A model generated the notes under the pieces. The model was not told where the DNA came from, did no database searches, and saw only the letters and a list, made by a program, of their open reading frames with translations. Made by a program: the position numbers and the translations under genes. Source: UBA6398 sp963644855 (lineage in GTDB: Bacteria; Bacteroidota; Bacteroidia; Bacteroidales; Bacteroidaceae). Taken from it: a stretch of 48,055 bases of DNA. This document shows positions 16,365-24,208 of the stretch, piece after piece (within the stretch, counting starts at the first letter, position 1; every line of letters begins with the position of its first letter). Where the stretch lies: positions 1 through 48,055 of the forward strand of contig CAVIQL010000019.1 of NCBI GenBank assembly GCA_963644855.1, given 5' to 3'.

Positions 16365-18383
16365 ATGAAAACCAATGAAAAAGAACTGGAATTGATTAAG
16401 GGCGACCAATGGTTGAAGCCTTTTGAAGAAGCTATAACCGGACGGCATCAGTATGCGTTGCGCAAAATACAGGAATTGACCGGCGGAAAGCAGAGTTTGT
16501 CTGATTTTGCCTCGGGATATTTGTATTTTGGTTTGCATCGTAACGAGAGTAATTGGACTTTCAGAGAATGGGCTCCTAATGCAACGCGTATATTTTTGAT
16601 AGGTGATTTCAACGATTGGAAAGAAGTTCCGAAGTATGAGTTGCATCGCATGTCAAATGGTAATTGGGAAGTTTTATTGCCTCTTGATGCGATACATCAT
16701 GGCGATTTGTATAAAATGCGGGTGTATTGGGACGGAGGAAGTGGAGAGAGAATTCCCGCGTGGTGCCGACGTGTTGTTCAAGACGAGCATACCAAGATTT
16801 TCAGCGCCCAAGTTTGGAGTCCCGATAACAAATATGTTTTCAAAAACAAGGATTTCAAGGCAAACACAGAGCCTTTGTTGATATACGAATGCCATGTTGG
16901 TATGGCTCAAGATGCCCAAGGTGTTGGAACTTACGAAGAGTTTCGAAAGAATGTGCTTCCGCGTATTGTGGCAGATGGTTACAATTGCATACAAGTTATG
17001 GCAATTCAAGAACATCCTTATTATGGATCGTTTGGTTACCATGTTTCCAACTTTTTTGCTCCGTCAAGCAGATTTGGTACGGCTAAGGAACTTAAACATC
17101 TCATTGATGAGGCTCACGGCATGGGCGTTGCTGTAATTATGGACTTGGTTCATTCGCATGCTGCAAAGAATGAAAACGAGGGCTTAGGCAATATCGCGGG
17201 CGATCCTAACCAATATTTCTATTCTGGCAACCGTCGTGTTCACCCGGCTTGGGATAGTTTGTGCTTTGATTATGGTAAAAACGAGGTACTTCACTTCCTT
17301 TTGTCGAATTGCAAGTATTGGATTGATGAATTCAAGTTTGATGGATTCCGATTTGATGGGGTTACTTCCATGTTGTATTACGACCATGGATTAGGCAAAA
17401 CGTTTTCGGGTTATGCTGATTACTACGACGGACACGAAGATGATAATGCTATATGTTATCTTACGCTTGCCAATCAAGTGATTCACGAGGTAAATCCCAA
17501 TGCTATAACTATTGCCGAAGATGTTTCGGGAATGCCTGGCTTGGCATCTGCTTTCAAGAGTGGCGGATATGGTTTTGATTATCGTTTGGCTATGAACATT
17601 CCCGATTTTTGGATTAAGATTATAAAGGAGAAGCGGGACGAAGATTGGAAACCAAGTTCTATGCTTTGGGAATTGACTAATCGTCGCAAAGACGAGCGTA
17701 ACATTTCGTATTGCGAGAGTCATGACCAGGCTTTGGTGGGCGACAAAACAATAATTTTCCGTCTTGTTGATGCCGACATGTATTGGCATTTCAAAATCTC
17801 AGACAAAAACGCGAATGTTGATAGGGGTATTGCGTTGCACAAGATGATTCGTTTGATTACCATCTCAACTTTCAACGGCGGTTATTTGAATTTCATGGGC
17901 AATGAGTTTGGTCATCCCGAATGGATAGATTTCCCGCGTGAAGGTAATGGGTGGAGTTACAAATATGCCCGTCGTCAGTGGAATTTAGTGGACAACAAAG
18001 AGCTTTGTTTCCATTATCTTGGCGATTTCGACCGGGATATGCTCAAACTTATAAAGTCGGATAAAAAATTGTGCGACACTCCGGTTGTAGAGATTTGGCA
18101 TGACGATTCCGATCAGGTGCTTGCTTATATGCGCGGTGAATATCTTTTTGTGTTTAACTTCAATCCTGTGAAGAGTTTTGAGGGTTATGGTTTCCGTGTG
18201 CCCGAAGGTAAATACAATGTGGTGCTCAATACCGATGCCAAAGAGTATGGTGGTTTTGCACTTGCTGATGATAGTGTGGAGCATGCTACTCTTTTCGACA
18301 AGGAACTTCATTCTCAGGGTAAGGGCTGGGTTAAGACTTATCTTCCGGCGCGAACTGCCGTTGTGTTGAAGCATAGCAAATAA
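16365..18383 (+). CDS. glgB: 1,4-alpha-glucan branching enzyme, eukaryote-like (GH13_8 type)
   Basis: It makes alpha-1,6 branches in glycogen. The 672 residues comprise a CBM48 domain (FREWAPNATRIFLIGDFNDW), the GH13 barrel and a C-terminal beta domain. The catalytic residues are visible: Asp about 331 in FDGFRFDGVTSM, Glu about 384 in TIAEDVSGMPG, and Asp about 453 in ESHDQALVGDKT. The wording of these motifs (YNCIQVMAIQEHPYYGSFGYHV, then VHSHAAKN, then RFDGVTSMLY) is that of eukaryotic branching enzymes rather than the E. coli-type GlgB. This variant is known in Bacteroidetes. It lies 19 nt after the MORN gene and 4 nt before the next gene. Confidence 0.96.
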   Translation: MKTNEKELELIKGDQWLKPFEEAITGRHQYALRKIQELTGGKQSLSDFASGYLYFGLHRNESNWTFREWAPNATRIFLIGDFNDWKEVPKYELHRMSNGNWEVLLPLDAIHHGDLYKMRVYWDGGSGERIPAWCRRVVQDEHTKIFSAQVWSPDNKYVFKNKDFKANTEPLLIYECHVGMAQDAQGVGTYEEFRKNVLPRIVADGYNCIQVMAIQEHPYYGSFGYHVSNFFAPSSRFGTAKELKHLIDEAHGMGVAVIMDLVHSHAAKNENEGLGNIAGDPNQYFYSGNRRVHPAWDSLCFDYGKNEVLHFLLSNCKYWIDEFKFDGFRFDGVTSMLYYDHGLGKTFSGYADYYDGHEDDNAICYLTLANQVIHEVNPNAITIAEDVSGMPGLASAFKSGGYGFDYRLAMNIPDFWIKIIKEKRDEDWKPSSMLWELTNRRKDERNISYCESHDQALVGDKTIIFRLVDADMYWHFKISDKNANVDRGIALHKMIRLITISTFNGGYLNFMGNEFGHPEWIDFPREGNGWSYKYARRQWNLVDNKELCFHYLGDFDRDMLKLIKSDKKLCDTPVVEIWHDDSDQVLAYMRGEYLFVFNFNPVKSFEGYGFRVPEGKYNVVLNTDAKEYGGFALADDSVEHATLFDKELHSQGKGWVKTYLPARTAVVLKHSK

Positions 18384-18387
18384 AAGC

Positions 18388-19593
18388 ATGGAATACGGTC
18401 GGTCAAAAGGCATTCTTACATCGCGCAATGTGCTTAGGGCATTGCTCATGTTGCTCTTTGTGGCGTTTACATTCTGCTATATTCATTACATGCAGTGTGA
18501 TTTGATGGCCATGACGCAGCATTGTCTTTCTGACGGGCATACTCATTACAACCGTGTGGCTGGAACGATAATTATAACGGCGGTTGCGATAGCACTCCAA
18601 GTTATAATGTCAAACGTATTCAAGTTGCCGAGCGGGCAATATTGGTTGTCCTACGCACCATCGGCATTGTTTCTTGCAGCAATCACCGATTTGGCATGGA
18701 GCTATACGACTGCAAAACTTATTGTTTACGTGTTGCTGCTTGTTGCAGTGTTGATTGTGTGGGTATGGCGCACCAATGCGGTTGCAGCAAGGCGTGGCGC
18801 ATCGACAATAAACGTGCTGATTACAAACGTGGGCTTTTTGACTGTGATAATGTTGGCGGTTGGATTTAGTGGAAACTCAAACAAAGTGCTTCATTACGAG
18901 TTGAAAACCGAGCGATACCTTAATGAAAACAATATAACCAAGGCATTGGCAGTGGGCAAGGGCTCTCTTGAAACAAGCAACACTCTTACCATAGCCAGGG
19001 CTTATGCTTTGTCTCGCCAAGGGCTGCTTAATGAAAAACTGTTTGAATATCCCATTCCTGCGGGCATACACAGTTTGTTGCCTTTGCTTGATGATAGTCT
19101 TAAAATGATATTTCCGCCCGCAAAGGTGTATCAATGGCTTGGCGCAATGCCCGGCGGCAATTCCTCTCCCAATCAATATCTTAATGTGATAGCCGCACAG
19201 CCGGAACTTGTGAAATTTCGCCCGCAAATAATAGAATATCTTCTGGCTACGCAACTTGTTAATAAGCAAATAGATAGGTTTGCCGAAAATTATAAGGCAT
19301 ATTGTTCAAATAATATCAGACATTGTTCAAATAATATCGGACATTATTTAAATAATATCGGACATTATTTAAACCAAAAGCATTGTCGTGAAGCCATAGT
19401 GCTATATCAGCATATACGAACCAAACCTGTGGTTACAATAAAGGACAATCTAACAGAAACAAACTATAATGATTTCATGGAAATAGCCCATTCGCGCAAA
19501 AATGCCAAAGAGATAGCAAACATTTTGCGTTCGCAGTATGGCGACACCTATTGGTGGTACTACTATTTCGTGAAAACAAATCCTATTAAATGA
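18388..19593 (+). CDS. Membrane protein of unknown function carrying an in-frame repeat insertion (DUF6057-like?)
   Basis: I do not recognise a function. The 401-residue product has about four membrane helices in the first 170 residues (LRALLMLLFVAFTFCYIHY; IIITAVAIALQVI; LIVYVLLLVAVLIVWVW; VLITNVGFLTVIMLAVGF), then a soluble helical region (KALAVGKGSLETSNTLTIAR and similar, TPR-like in look). This resembles large Bacteroidetes membrane proteins that I associate loosely with DUF6057. Residues 306-329 are the translated modular repeat: CSNNIRH, CSNNIGH, YLNNIGH, YLN. The stop overlaps the ATG of the next gene (ATGA). It lies 4 nt after glgB. Confidence 0.75.
   Translation: MEYGRSKGILTSRNVLRALLMLLFVAFTFCYIHYMQCDLMAMTQHCLSDGHTHYNRVAGTIIITAVAIALQVIMSNVFKLPSGQYWLSYAPSALFLAAITDLAWSYTTAKLIVYVLLLVAVLIVWVWRTNAVAARRGASTINVLITNVGFLTVIMLAVGFSGNSNKVLHYELKTERYLNENNITKALAVGKGSLETSNTLTIARAYALSRQGLLNEKLFEYPIPAGIHSLLPLLDDSLKMIFPPAKVYQWLGAMPGGNSSPNQYLNVIAAQPELVKFRPQIIEYLLATQLVNKQIDRFAENYKAYCSNNIRHCSNNIGHYLNNIGHYLNQKHCREAIVLYQHIRTKPVVTIKDNLTETNYNDFMEIAHSRKNAKEIANILRSQYGDTYWWYYYFVKTNPIK
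19292..19376. repeat. Modular 21-bp repeat, copy 4, inside a coding sequence
   Basis: Three exact 21-bp units (19303-19323, 19324-19344, 19345-19365) plus a partial fourth follow a leading AAGGCAT word. The connectors are TGTTCAAATAA, TGTTCAAATAA and TATTTAAATAA; the words are TATCAGACAT, TATCGGACAT and TATCGGACAT. The units start exactly on codon boundaries of the host gene, so each adds seven residues. Confidence 0.92.
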
Positions 19594-20210
19594 TTATGGA
19601 AACTGAAAATATAGACGGAATATCAAAGATATTGCAGAATGCTGCCAATGCAATCTTTACAAAACAGCAAAACAGCAAGGCGGCGCTGACAATAGAGGAT
19701 ATTTTTGAAACCTTGTCGCTGTTCAAGGAAAATCTGCTCAATGCGCAGGCAAATGTGGTGGAAACACGCCCCGAAGTGTTGGCTTGCGATGTAGTTCGCT
19801 TTCAGAACAACAAAGACAAATGGGTTGCCTTTGTGGGATTGCTCAATGGACACCCTTATGAAATCTTTACCGGTTTGCAAGATGACGACGAAGGAATTCT
19901 TCTTCCCAAAACTGTAACAAAAGGCAAGATTATAAAAGTGGTGAATTCCGACGGTTCAAAAAGATATGACTTTCAGTTTGAAAACAAGCGCGGATACAAA
20001 ACCACGGTTGAGGGACTTTCCGAGAAATTCAACAAGGAATATTGGAACTATGCCAAACTTATTTCTGGCGTTTTGCGCTACAGAATGCCACTACAAAACG
20101 TTATAAAACTCGTAAGTTCGCTATCACTCGAAAGCGAAAGCATAAACACTTGGAAAAACGGCGTGGAACGCGCACTCAAAAAGTATCTGTCCGAAGAAAA
20201 TCCGGTATAA
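19590..20210 (+). CDS. Stand-alone C-terminal domain of B12-dependent ribonucleotide reductase (NrdJ-like)
   Basis: Residues about 60-206 match my memory of the C-terminal part of adenosylcobalamin-dependent ribonucleotide reductases: GLLNGHPYEIFTGL, LPKTVTKGKIIKV, KRYDFQFENKRGYKTTVEGL, FNKEYWNYAKLISGVLRYRM and SINTWKNGVERALKKYL. The catalytic ten-stranded barrel with its active-site cysteines is missing, and so is the C-terminal Cys-rich redox tail. The first 55 residues are unrelated helix. The frame is intact and the gene is translationally coupled (ATGA) to the membrane-protein gene, which argues against simple decay. The split NrdJa/NrdJb of Pseudomonas is a precedent for separate parts, but no nrdJa is nearby. 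Function is unknown. Confidence 0.72.
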   Translation: MIMETENIDGISKILQNAANAIFTKQQNSKAALTIEDIFETLSLFKENLLNAQANVVETRPEVLACDVVRFQNNKDKWVAFVGLLNGHPYEIFTGLQDDDEGILLPKTVTKGKIIKVVNSDGSKRYDFQFENKRGYKTTVEGLSEKFNKEYWNYAKLISGVLRYRMPLQNVIKLVSSLSLESESINTWKNGVERALKKYLSEENPV

Positions 20211-20218
20211 ACAAAATA

Positions 20219-20257
20219 AAAACCGCCCCAACTTTACAAAGAGTTTGGGGCGGTTTT
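20219..20257. terminator. Bidirectional terminator between convergent genes
   Basis: The stem AAAACCGCCCCAA (20219-20231) pairs with TTGGGGCGGTTTT (20245-20257), with U-rich ends on both strands. It serves the plus-strand NrdJ-like gene and possibly the minus-strand repeat protein. Confidence 0.9.
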
Positions 20258-20261
20258 ATGT

Positions 20262-20286
20262 TTACCTACCTATGTTGCGTAGGTAA
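20262..20286 (-). terminator. Small hairpin after the triple-repeat protein gene
   Basis: TTACCTAC (20262-20269) and GTAGGTAA (20279-20286) form an 8-bp stem just beyond the minus-strand stop at 20294. It is weak alone and probably acts with the larger stem at 20219-20257. Confidence 0.4.
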
Positions 20287-20293
20287 TGTTCCC

Positions 20294-22327
20294 TTATTTC
20301 TTTACCACCTTGTGCCCGTTCACAATATAGATGCCGCGTGGCAAATTGTTGAACGGAGTATTGATACGCACGCCGTCAATCGTATAAATAGCCTCGCCGC
20401 GAGAAACTTTGTCTGTCATAGTTTCGATACCAACAGTTGTATTTCCGATAACAACTGGGTCTGTAACTATCTGACCGTTTAGTCTCAGATAACCATCAAC
20501 GAACGTTGCACCCTTGGGCGTAATAACTTCGCAGTCCTCAAGTGTTATCGACTTGAAGGCGCATATGTTGCCTTTAGAGCCTTGGGCACGCACGTTGCTA
20601 TTCTTGATGTTGAGAAATCCATCTATTTTGTAGCCTGTAATTCCGTATATACCAGTTGCGGTAAGGTCTATATTGCTAATGGTAAGAACTGCATTGGTGC
20701 TTACATAAATACCGCTTTTTTCGGAAGAAGCGACATTGAGTGAAGGAAATTCGGTATCGGTCTTGTTTGTAATCGTTGTAGAGCCATTAATTATCATAGC
20801 CCACCAATCTGATGTCATTTTGCACTCTCCTTCTAGCTCGATGGTAAGCCCTTTTACGTTTTCATTAATAATACAAGTACCTTCGTTTTCCGTATTACAA
20901 ATGTCAACGTCTTTTAGTCGCAGTGTTTTTGTTTTGGTGTCGTAGGTAATTGTTCCGCTCTTCACACCCGGGATACTTGATAGGTTGTTCTTGTTTTCTT
21001 CGGTTATTTTTACGCCACAAATTTTGAGAGTGTAATATATAGGTTGTATCATAACCTCGCCGGTTACTTCTTTGCCATTATGTATTAGAGTTCCTTTGCT
21101 AAAATTCCCATCTTCAATTCCGCAACAATCCATTTTTACCGAGTCGAAGTTGTATATAGTACCTCCCGTTCCGTTGATTTTTACAAAAGAGTAGTAAATG
21201 TATAGTGTAGAGCTCGTACCGTCGTCGCCTTGAAACCCTCGCTTTCCGTTGGTGTTGAGGTTTAGTGTGTATATTGAGCACAAAGTATTTTTTCCCACAC
21301 CCACAGCGGCTTTGTTTGGAGAATTAAGAGTAAGAGAAGACCCTGTACCAATGCTGACAAACGAGGTGGTATCATTTAGATAAAAGCACGTCCATTTGCT
21401 TGATGTCATTTTGCATTCACCTTCAACCTCGATAGTAAGTCCAGTTATGCTATCGTTGATAATACAATTAGTTTCCGATTCAATCACAGCGTTTGTGAGT
21501 CGTAGTGTCTTTGTTTGTGAATTATAAGTAACCGTTCCGCTTTTCACTCCCTCGATATTTGATAGGTCGTTATTGTTGCCATCGCTTATTTGTACGCCGC
21601 AAATTCTCAGTCCATACTTCTCATAAGGAATGATAACTACTTCTTCGGTTACTGTTTCACCATTCTTTTTCAGTGCTCCGTCTTCAAAAACTACGTCCTC
21701 GGGTTCGATAATTTTTACATCGTTGAGCGTAAACGATTTGAAATCTTTGATAGAACCATATAATCCTTTGGCGTGCACGGTAGAGTTGGTAATGGAGAGG
21801 GAATTGTTGTTGCCGACAATTCCATATTCACCCGTAGCGGAGAGATTAAGGTCGCTGATATTACATTCCCCCGTAAACGTAACAAGACCTCCAAAATTTA
21901 CAGAAGAAAGATTGAGCGAAGAAGTTCCTTGCCAGTAAATTCTTTTTTTCAGTGTGGTAGATGCGTCTAACATCATGCAATTTCCGAAGGTTGATTTCAG
22001 ATTACATTCTCCACTCACCTCAATTGTTAGCCCTTCTATGCTTTCGTTATAAATGCAACTGCCGTCTTTCGTATCTATTACAAGTTCTTTTATCAAAAGT
22101 TGCTTGGTATAGGGATAATAGGCTATGCTGCCGCTTTTCACGCCTTCGATAACGGAGAGGTCTTCGCAGTTTTCGTCGGTTACTTGTACGCCGCAAATCT
22201 TCAGACCATAGTCTTCGGCGTGTACGGGTACGACCAAAAATGTAGCGAGTGCCATGACAATTAAGAACAGCCAGTTTTTTTGCGTGTGTTGTCCTTTGAA
22301 ATCCAAATGTGTTTGTTTTTTCTTCAT
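20294..22327 (-). CDS. Secreted protein with three ~195-residue repeats and a type IX-like sorting tail
   Basis: Function is not recognised. The 677 residues begin with a positively charged N-terminus and a signal sequence (WLFLIVMALATFLVVPVHA). Three tandem copies follow, beginning at about 40, 239 and 432. Each opens YGLKICGVQVTDEN (or YGLRICGVQISDGN, YTLKICGVKITEEN), then GVKSGxxxY, then GLTIEVEGECK. Within copies, short Ser/Asn/Thr-rich strands suggest a beta-helix or beta-solenoid surface protein. The last 45 residues (EAIYTIDGVRINTP, then LPRGIYIVNGHKVVKK) look like the C-terminal sorting domain of Bacteroidetes secreted proteins. This suggests export to the cell surface. It is monocistronic with its own -7 box at 22425. 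Confidence 0.85.
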   Translation of the reverse strand: MKKKQTHLDFKGQHTQKNWLFLIVMALATFLVVPVHAEDYGLKICGVQVTDENCEDLSVIEGVKSGSIAYYPYTKQLLIKELVIDTKDGSCIYNESIEGLTIEVSGECNLKSTFGNCMMLDASTTLKKRIYWQGTSSLNLSSVNFGGLVTFTGECNISDLNLSATGEYGIVGNNNSLSITNSTVHAKGLYGSIKDFKSFTLNDVKIIEPEDVVFEDGALKKNGETVTEEVVIIPYEKYGLRICGVQISDGNNNDLSNIEGVKSGTVTYNSQTKTLRLTNAVIESETNCIINDSITGLTIEVEGECKMTSSKWTCFYLNDTTSFVSIGTGSSLTLNSPNKAAVGVGKNTLCSIYTLNLNTNGKRGFQGDDGTSSTLYIYYSFVKINGTGGTIYNFDSVKMDCCGIEDGNFSKGTLIHNGKEVTGEVMIQPIYYTLKICGVKITEENKNNLSSIPGVKSGTITYDTKTKTLRLKDVDICNTENEGTCIINENVKGLTIELEGECKMTSDWWAMIINGSTTITNKTDTEFPSLNVASSEKSGIYVSTNAVLTISNIDLTATGIYGITGYKIDGFLNIKNSNVRAQGSKGNICAFKSITLEDCEVITPKGATFVDGYLRLNGQIVTDPVVIGNTTVGIETMTDKVSRGEAIYTIDGVRINTPFNNLPRGIYIVNGHKVVKK

Positions 22328-22424
22328 AGTGTTATAGTTTTGGTATGATTAATAATTAAGCTTAGTATTATGCCACTGTGCGTGTTTTTCAAAAGGTCAT
22401 ATTGTTGCACATATAGCTTTGATG

Positions 22425-22432
22425 CAAATGTA
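22425..22432 (-). promoter_or_regulatory. -7 box of the triple-repeat protein gene
   Basis: It reads TACATTTG on the minus strand. The ATG at 22327 is about 97 nt away, so the transcript would carry a leader of roughly 90 nt. Confidence 0.55.
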
Positions 22433-22530
22433 GTTAAAACAGCCTTTTCTTTTCTCAGTCTTGTTGTTAAAAATAACTAAACGCAATAAAATAAAGGTTG
22501 TAATGGCGCAAAAAATATTTGTACGATATA

Positions 22531-22625
22531 TGGTAAAAACAAAGTCTGACATCGTTTTTACAAGGTCAGACCTAATTTAAATAACATCAGACTTGGTAAA
22601 AACGATATCCGATGTTGTTTTGCGC
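22531..22625. repeat. Modular repeat, copy 5 (most divergent)
   Basis: Four units with unusual connectors: GGTAAAAACAA + GTCTGACAT, CGTTTTTAC + AAGGTCAGACC, TAATTTAAATAA + CATCAGACT, GGTAAAAACG + ATATCCGATGT. GTCTGAC and GTCAGAC are complementary neighbours. The unit length varies from 20 to 22 bp here. Confidence 0.8.
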
Positions 22626-22759
22626 AAATTGTGCGGCTTGTTTTTTGAAAGACGTTTTGGGAAAATCTATAGCTGTTGTGTGATGATTTTCGCGGTTTAA
22701 ATTGCTCGTGCAAACAATAATTTTCTAAGGAAATTGCGAAATTCCAAGAAAGAAACATT

Positions 22760-22798
22760 CAGCCGCCAAAAAAGGGGAGACCTTGTTTTTGGCGGCTG
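22760..22798 (-). terminator. Hairpin after the sigma-factor operon
   Basis: The 13-bp stem CAGCCGCCAAAAA (22760-22772) pairs with TTTTTGGCGGCTG (22786-22798), 8 nt past the stop at 22807. The U-run after the stem is poor on the minus strand. Confidence 0.6.
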
Positions 22799-22806
22799 AG
22801 TTGTTT

Positions 22807-23199
22807 TTATTTCAATTTCACGATAACCGTTACTGTTACTTCGTGGGGAACGTAGCGATAGTTGTCGTGCTGCATCATGTAAATGCGATCGTTTTTGGCA
22901 TTGCTCGTTGTGAAAATTGTAGTTACTATACCATCAGAACAGGTGGTGTTGGTGGTTTTGTTTAGTTTCGCCTCTTTGTTGAAACAATTGATAAGTTCTT
23001 GGGAATTCACCCTACCAACGGTGAGTTTCTTCACTACTTTTTCCACTTTGTGGGTTTGGGGATCGCGCTGAACGATTGACGAAAAATTCGAGTTGCCTAC
23101 CGTGGAGATTTTTCCTATTCTCTCGTCCACGCTGTTTTGTGCCATTGCCATCAGCGGGACAACAAGAGTGATTAAAACGAATATTATTTTGCGTGTCAT
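22807..23199 (-). CDS. Small secreted protein of unknown function (sigma operon, gene 4)
   Basis: The 130-residue product has a clear signal peptide (MTRKIIFVLITLVVPLMAMA, then Gln). The mature part of about 110 residues is mixed alpha/beta with VGNSNFSSIVQRDPQTHKV and two Cys. It ends in a beta-rich segment (EVTVTVIVKLK). It reminds me of small periplasmic proteins found after ECF sigma/anti-sigma pairs in Bacteroidetes (DUF5024-like), but this is a weak recollection. It lies 4 nt after the anti-sigma gene and should be co-transcribed with it, so it may be part of the signalling output or input. Confidence 0.75.
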   Translation of the reverse strand: MTRKIIFVLITLVVPLMAMAQNSVDERIGKISTVGNSNFSSIVQRDPQTHKVEKVVKKLTVGRVNSQELINCFNKEAKLNKTTNTTCSDGIVTTIFTTSNAKNDRIYMMQHDNYRYVPHEVTVTVIVKLK

Positions 23200-23203
23200 T
23201 GTT

Positions 23204-23725
23204 TCAGTCTTTAAGTATTTGCTCCATTAATTTCCTTTGTTGCGGGTCTTTTATGTTTTGCAGCACCTCGTTTTCCACATCATCAATAGTTTGCAGATTT
23301 GCAACTTTGTTTTCCAACTTTTCAGCATCGCTCAACGTTGCATCTATGGTATGCTTTATTTTTGTGAGGTTGTCGATGCGTTTTCCGTTTACTATCACGT
23401 AGCTGCCTTCGTATAAGTTTGCCAGTCTGTTGTTTTCGATATGTTTTAAGAAGAATGTTGTGCCACACACAATAGCTATCATTGCTGCTGTGCCTATTGC
23501 TATGCGACTCCAAACGGGCGAGAACTTAAACCTTGGCTTCTTTGTTTGCATAGCCACAAATTCGGTGTCAGCGGCAGCCATGTCCAGAAACATTTCCCGG
23601 TATTCCTGCAAACTTTCGGGAATATCTGTTTTTCTGAAATAGGCGTAGAGTTTCCGTTCCTCCTTTATTGTGGTTTCGCCATCAAAGAATCGGTCGATGA
23701 GTTTCTTTATTTTCTCAGTTTTCAT
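23204..23725 (-). CDS. Membrane-anchored anti-sigma-like protein
   Basis: The 173 residues comprise a cytosolic N-terminus (KIKKLIDRFFDGETTIKEERKLYAYF, a pattern seen in Bacteroidetes anti-sigma-like proteins), one membrane helix at about 73-93 (IAIGTAAMIAIVCGTTFFL) and a periplasmic part containing YVIVNGKRIDNLTKIKHTID, ending in a charged helix. There is no zinc-finger His/Cys motif, so assignment rests on topology and on its position overlapping the ECF sigma gene by 11 nt. It probably holds the sigma factor at the inner membrane until an envelope signal arrives. Confidence 0.75.
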   Translation of the reverse strand: MKTEKIKKLIDRFFDGETTIKEERKLYAYFRKTDIPESLQEYREMFLDMAAADTEFVAMQTKKPRFKFSPVWSRIAIGTAAMIAIVCGTTFFLKHIENNRLANLYEGSYVIVNGKRIDNLTKIKHTIDATLSDAEKLENKVANLQTIDDVENEVLQNIKDPQQRKLMEQILKD

Positions 23726-24191
23726 TGTTCTTTTTGTATTGTAGTCTTATAGCCATTCGTCCACGGCTTATAATTTGTCTGATTGTAGCCTCTTTTATTC
23801 CGGTAAGTTTTGAGATTTCGTTGTATTCCATGCCATTGATAAGTCGCAGACGTATGATTGTTTGCTGGGCTTGGGGCATATGGTCGATAATAGTCATTAT
23901 TTTGTAGTAACGTTCATGGATATCCGAATTTGAAGGCGTTCCGATTTCCATGCCGTCGATATCGACCGTTGGTTGTTCGCGTCTCAGATTGTCGATAGAG
24001 ATGTTTCTCACCAGAATATTTGCCAGTGCGTTGATAGGTTCCCGCAGCGTATCTTTTATTTCCCATAGCCGTAGGAGCGCATCCTGCACCATATCTTCTG
24101 CTCTGCTGTCAGAGGGGAAATATCTGCGTGCAGTAGCCAGCAGTTCCTGTCTTATTTTCTGCATGGCTTGTTGTAATGCTTCTTCGGTCAT
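23715..24191 (-). CDS. ECF-type RNA polymerase sigma factor
   Basis: The 158 residues show region 2 (LLATARRYFPSDSRAEDMVQDALLRLWE) and region 4 (MPQAQQTIIRLRLINGMEYNEISKLTGI with a helix-turn-helix ending ATIRQIISRGRMAIR). Length and lack of region 3 fit the extracytoplasmic-function group. It lies 17 nt after the GIN-protein gene and overlaps the anti-sigma gene, so it is translationally coupled to it. It probably directs its own operon from the motif at 25134-25156. Confidence 0.93.
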   Translation of the reverse strand: MTEEALQQAMQKIRQELLATARRYFPSDSRAEDMVQDALLRLWEIKDTLREPINALANILVRNISIDNLRREQPTVDIDGMEIGTPSNSDIHERYYKIMTIIDHMPQAQQTIIRLRLINGMEYNEISKLTGIKEATIRQIISRGRMAIRLQYKKNNEN

Positions 24192-24208
24192 GAAAAAAAG
24201 AGAGCGTC

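Larger units (their letters stand above)
22328..22806. other. Intergenic region (479 bp)
   Basis: It holds the -7 box of the triple-repeat protein gene (22425-22432), a modular repeat copy (22531-22625) and a hairpin ending the upstream operon (22760-22798). I see no credible gene; a 66-codon minus-strand frame over the repeat has no features. Confidence 0.6.

Noticed and set aside
15302..16375. A 357-codon open frame on the minus strand opposite the MORN gene
   Set aside because: It is a by-product of the MORN repeat codon pattern; the translation is a monotonous Ile/Phe/Thr-rich string and the plus-strand gene is clear.
19590..20210. The NrdJ-like gene as a plain pseudogene
   Set aside because: The frame is intact over 206 codons, has its own unrelated N-terminus and is translationally coupled to the gene before it; decay is not the simplest reading, though it is not excluded.
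20042..20482. A 146-codon plus-strand frame spanning the gene end and terminator
   Set aside because: It overlaps two real genes in other frames and runs through a strong terminator hairpin.
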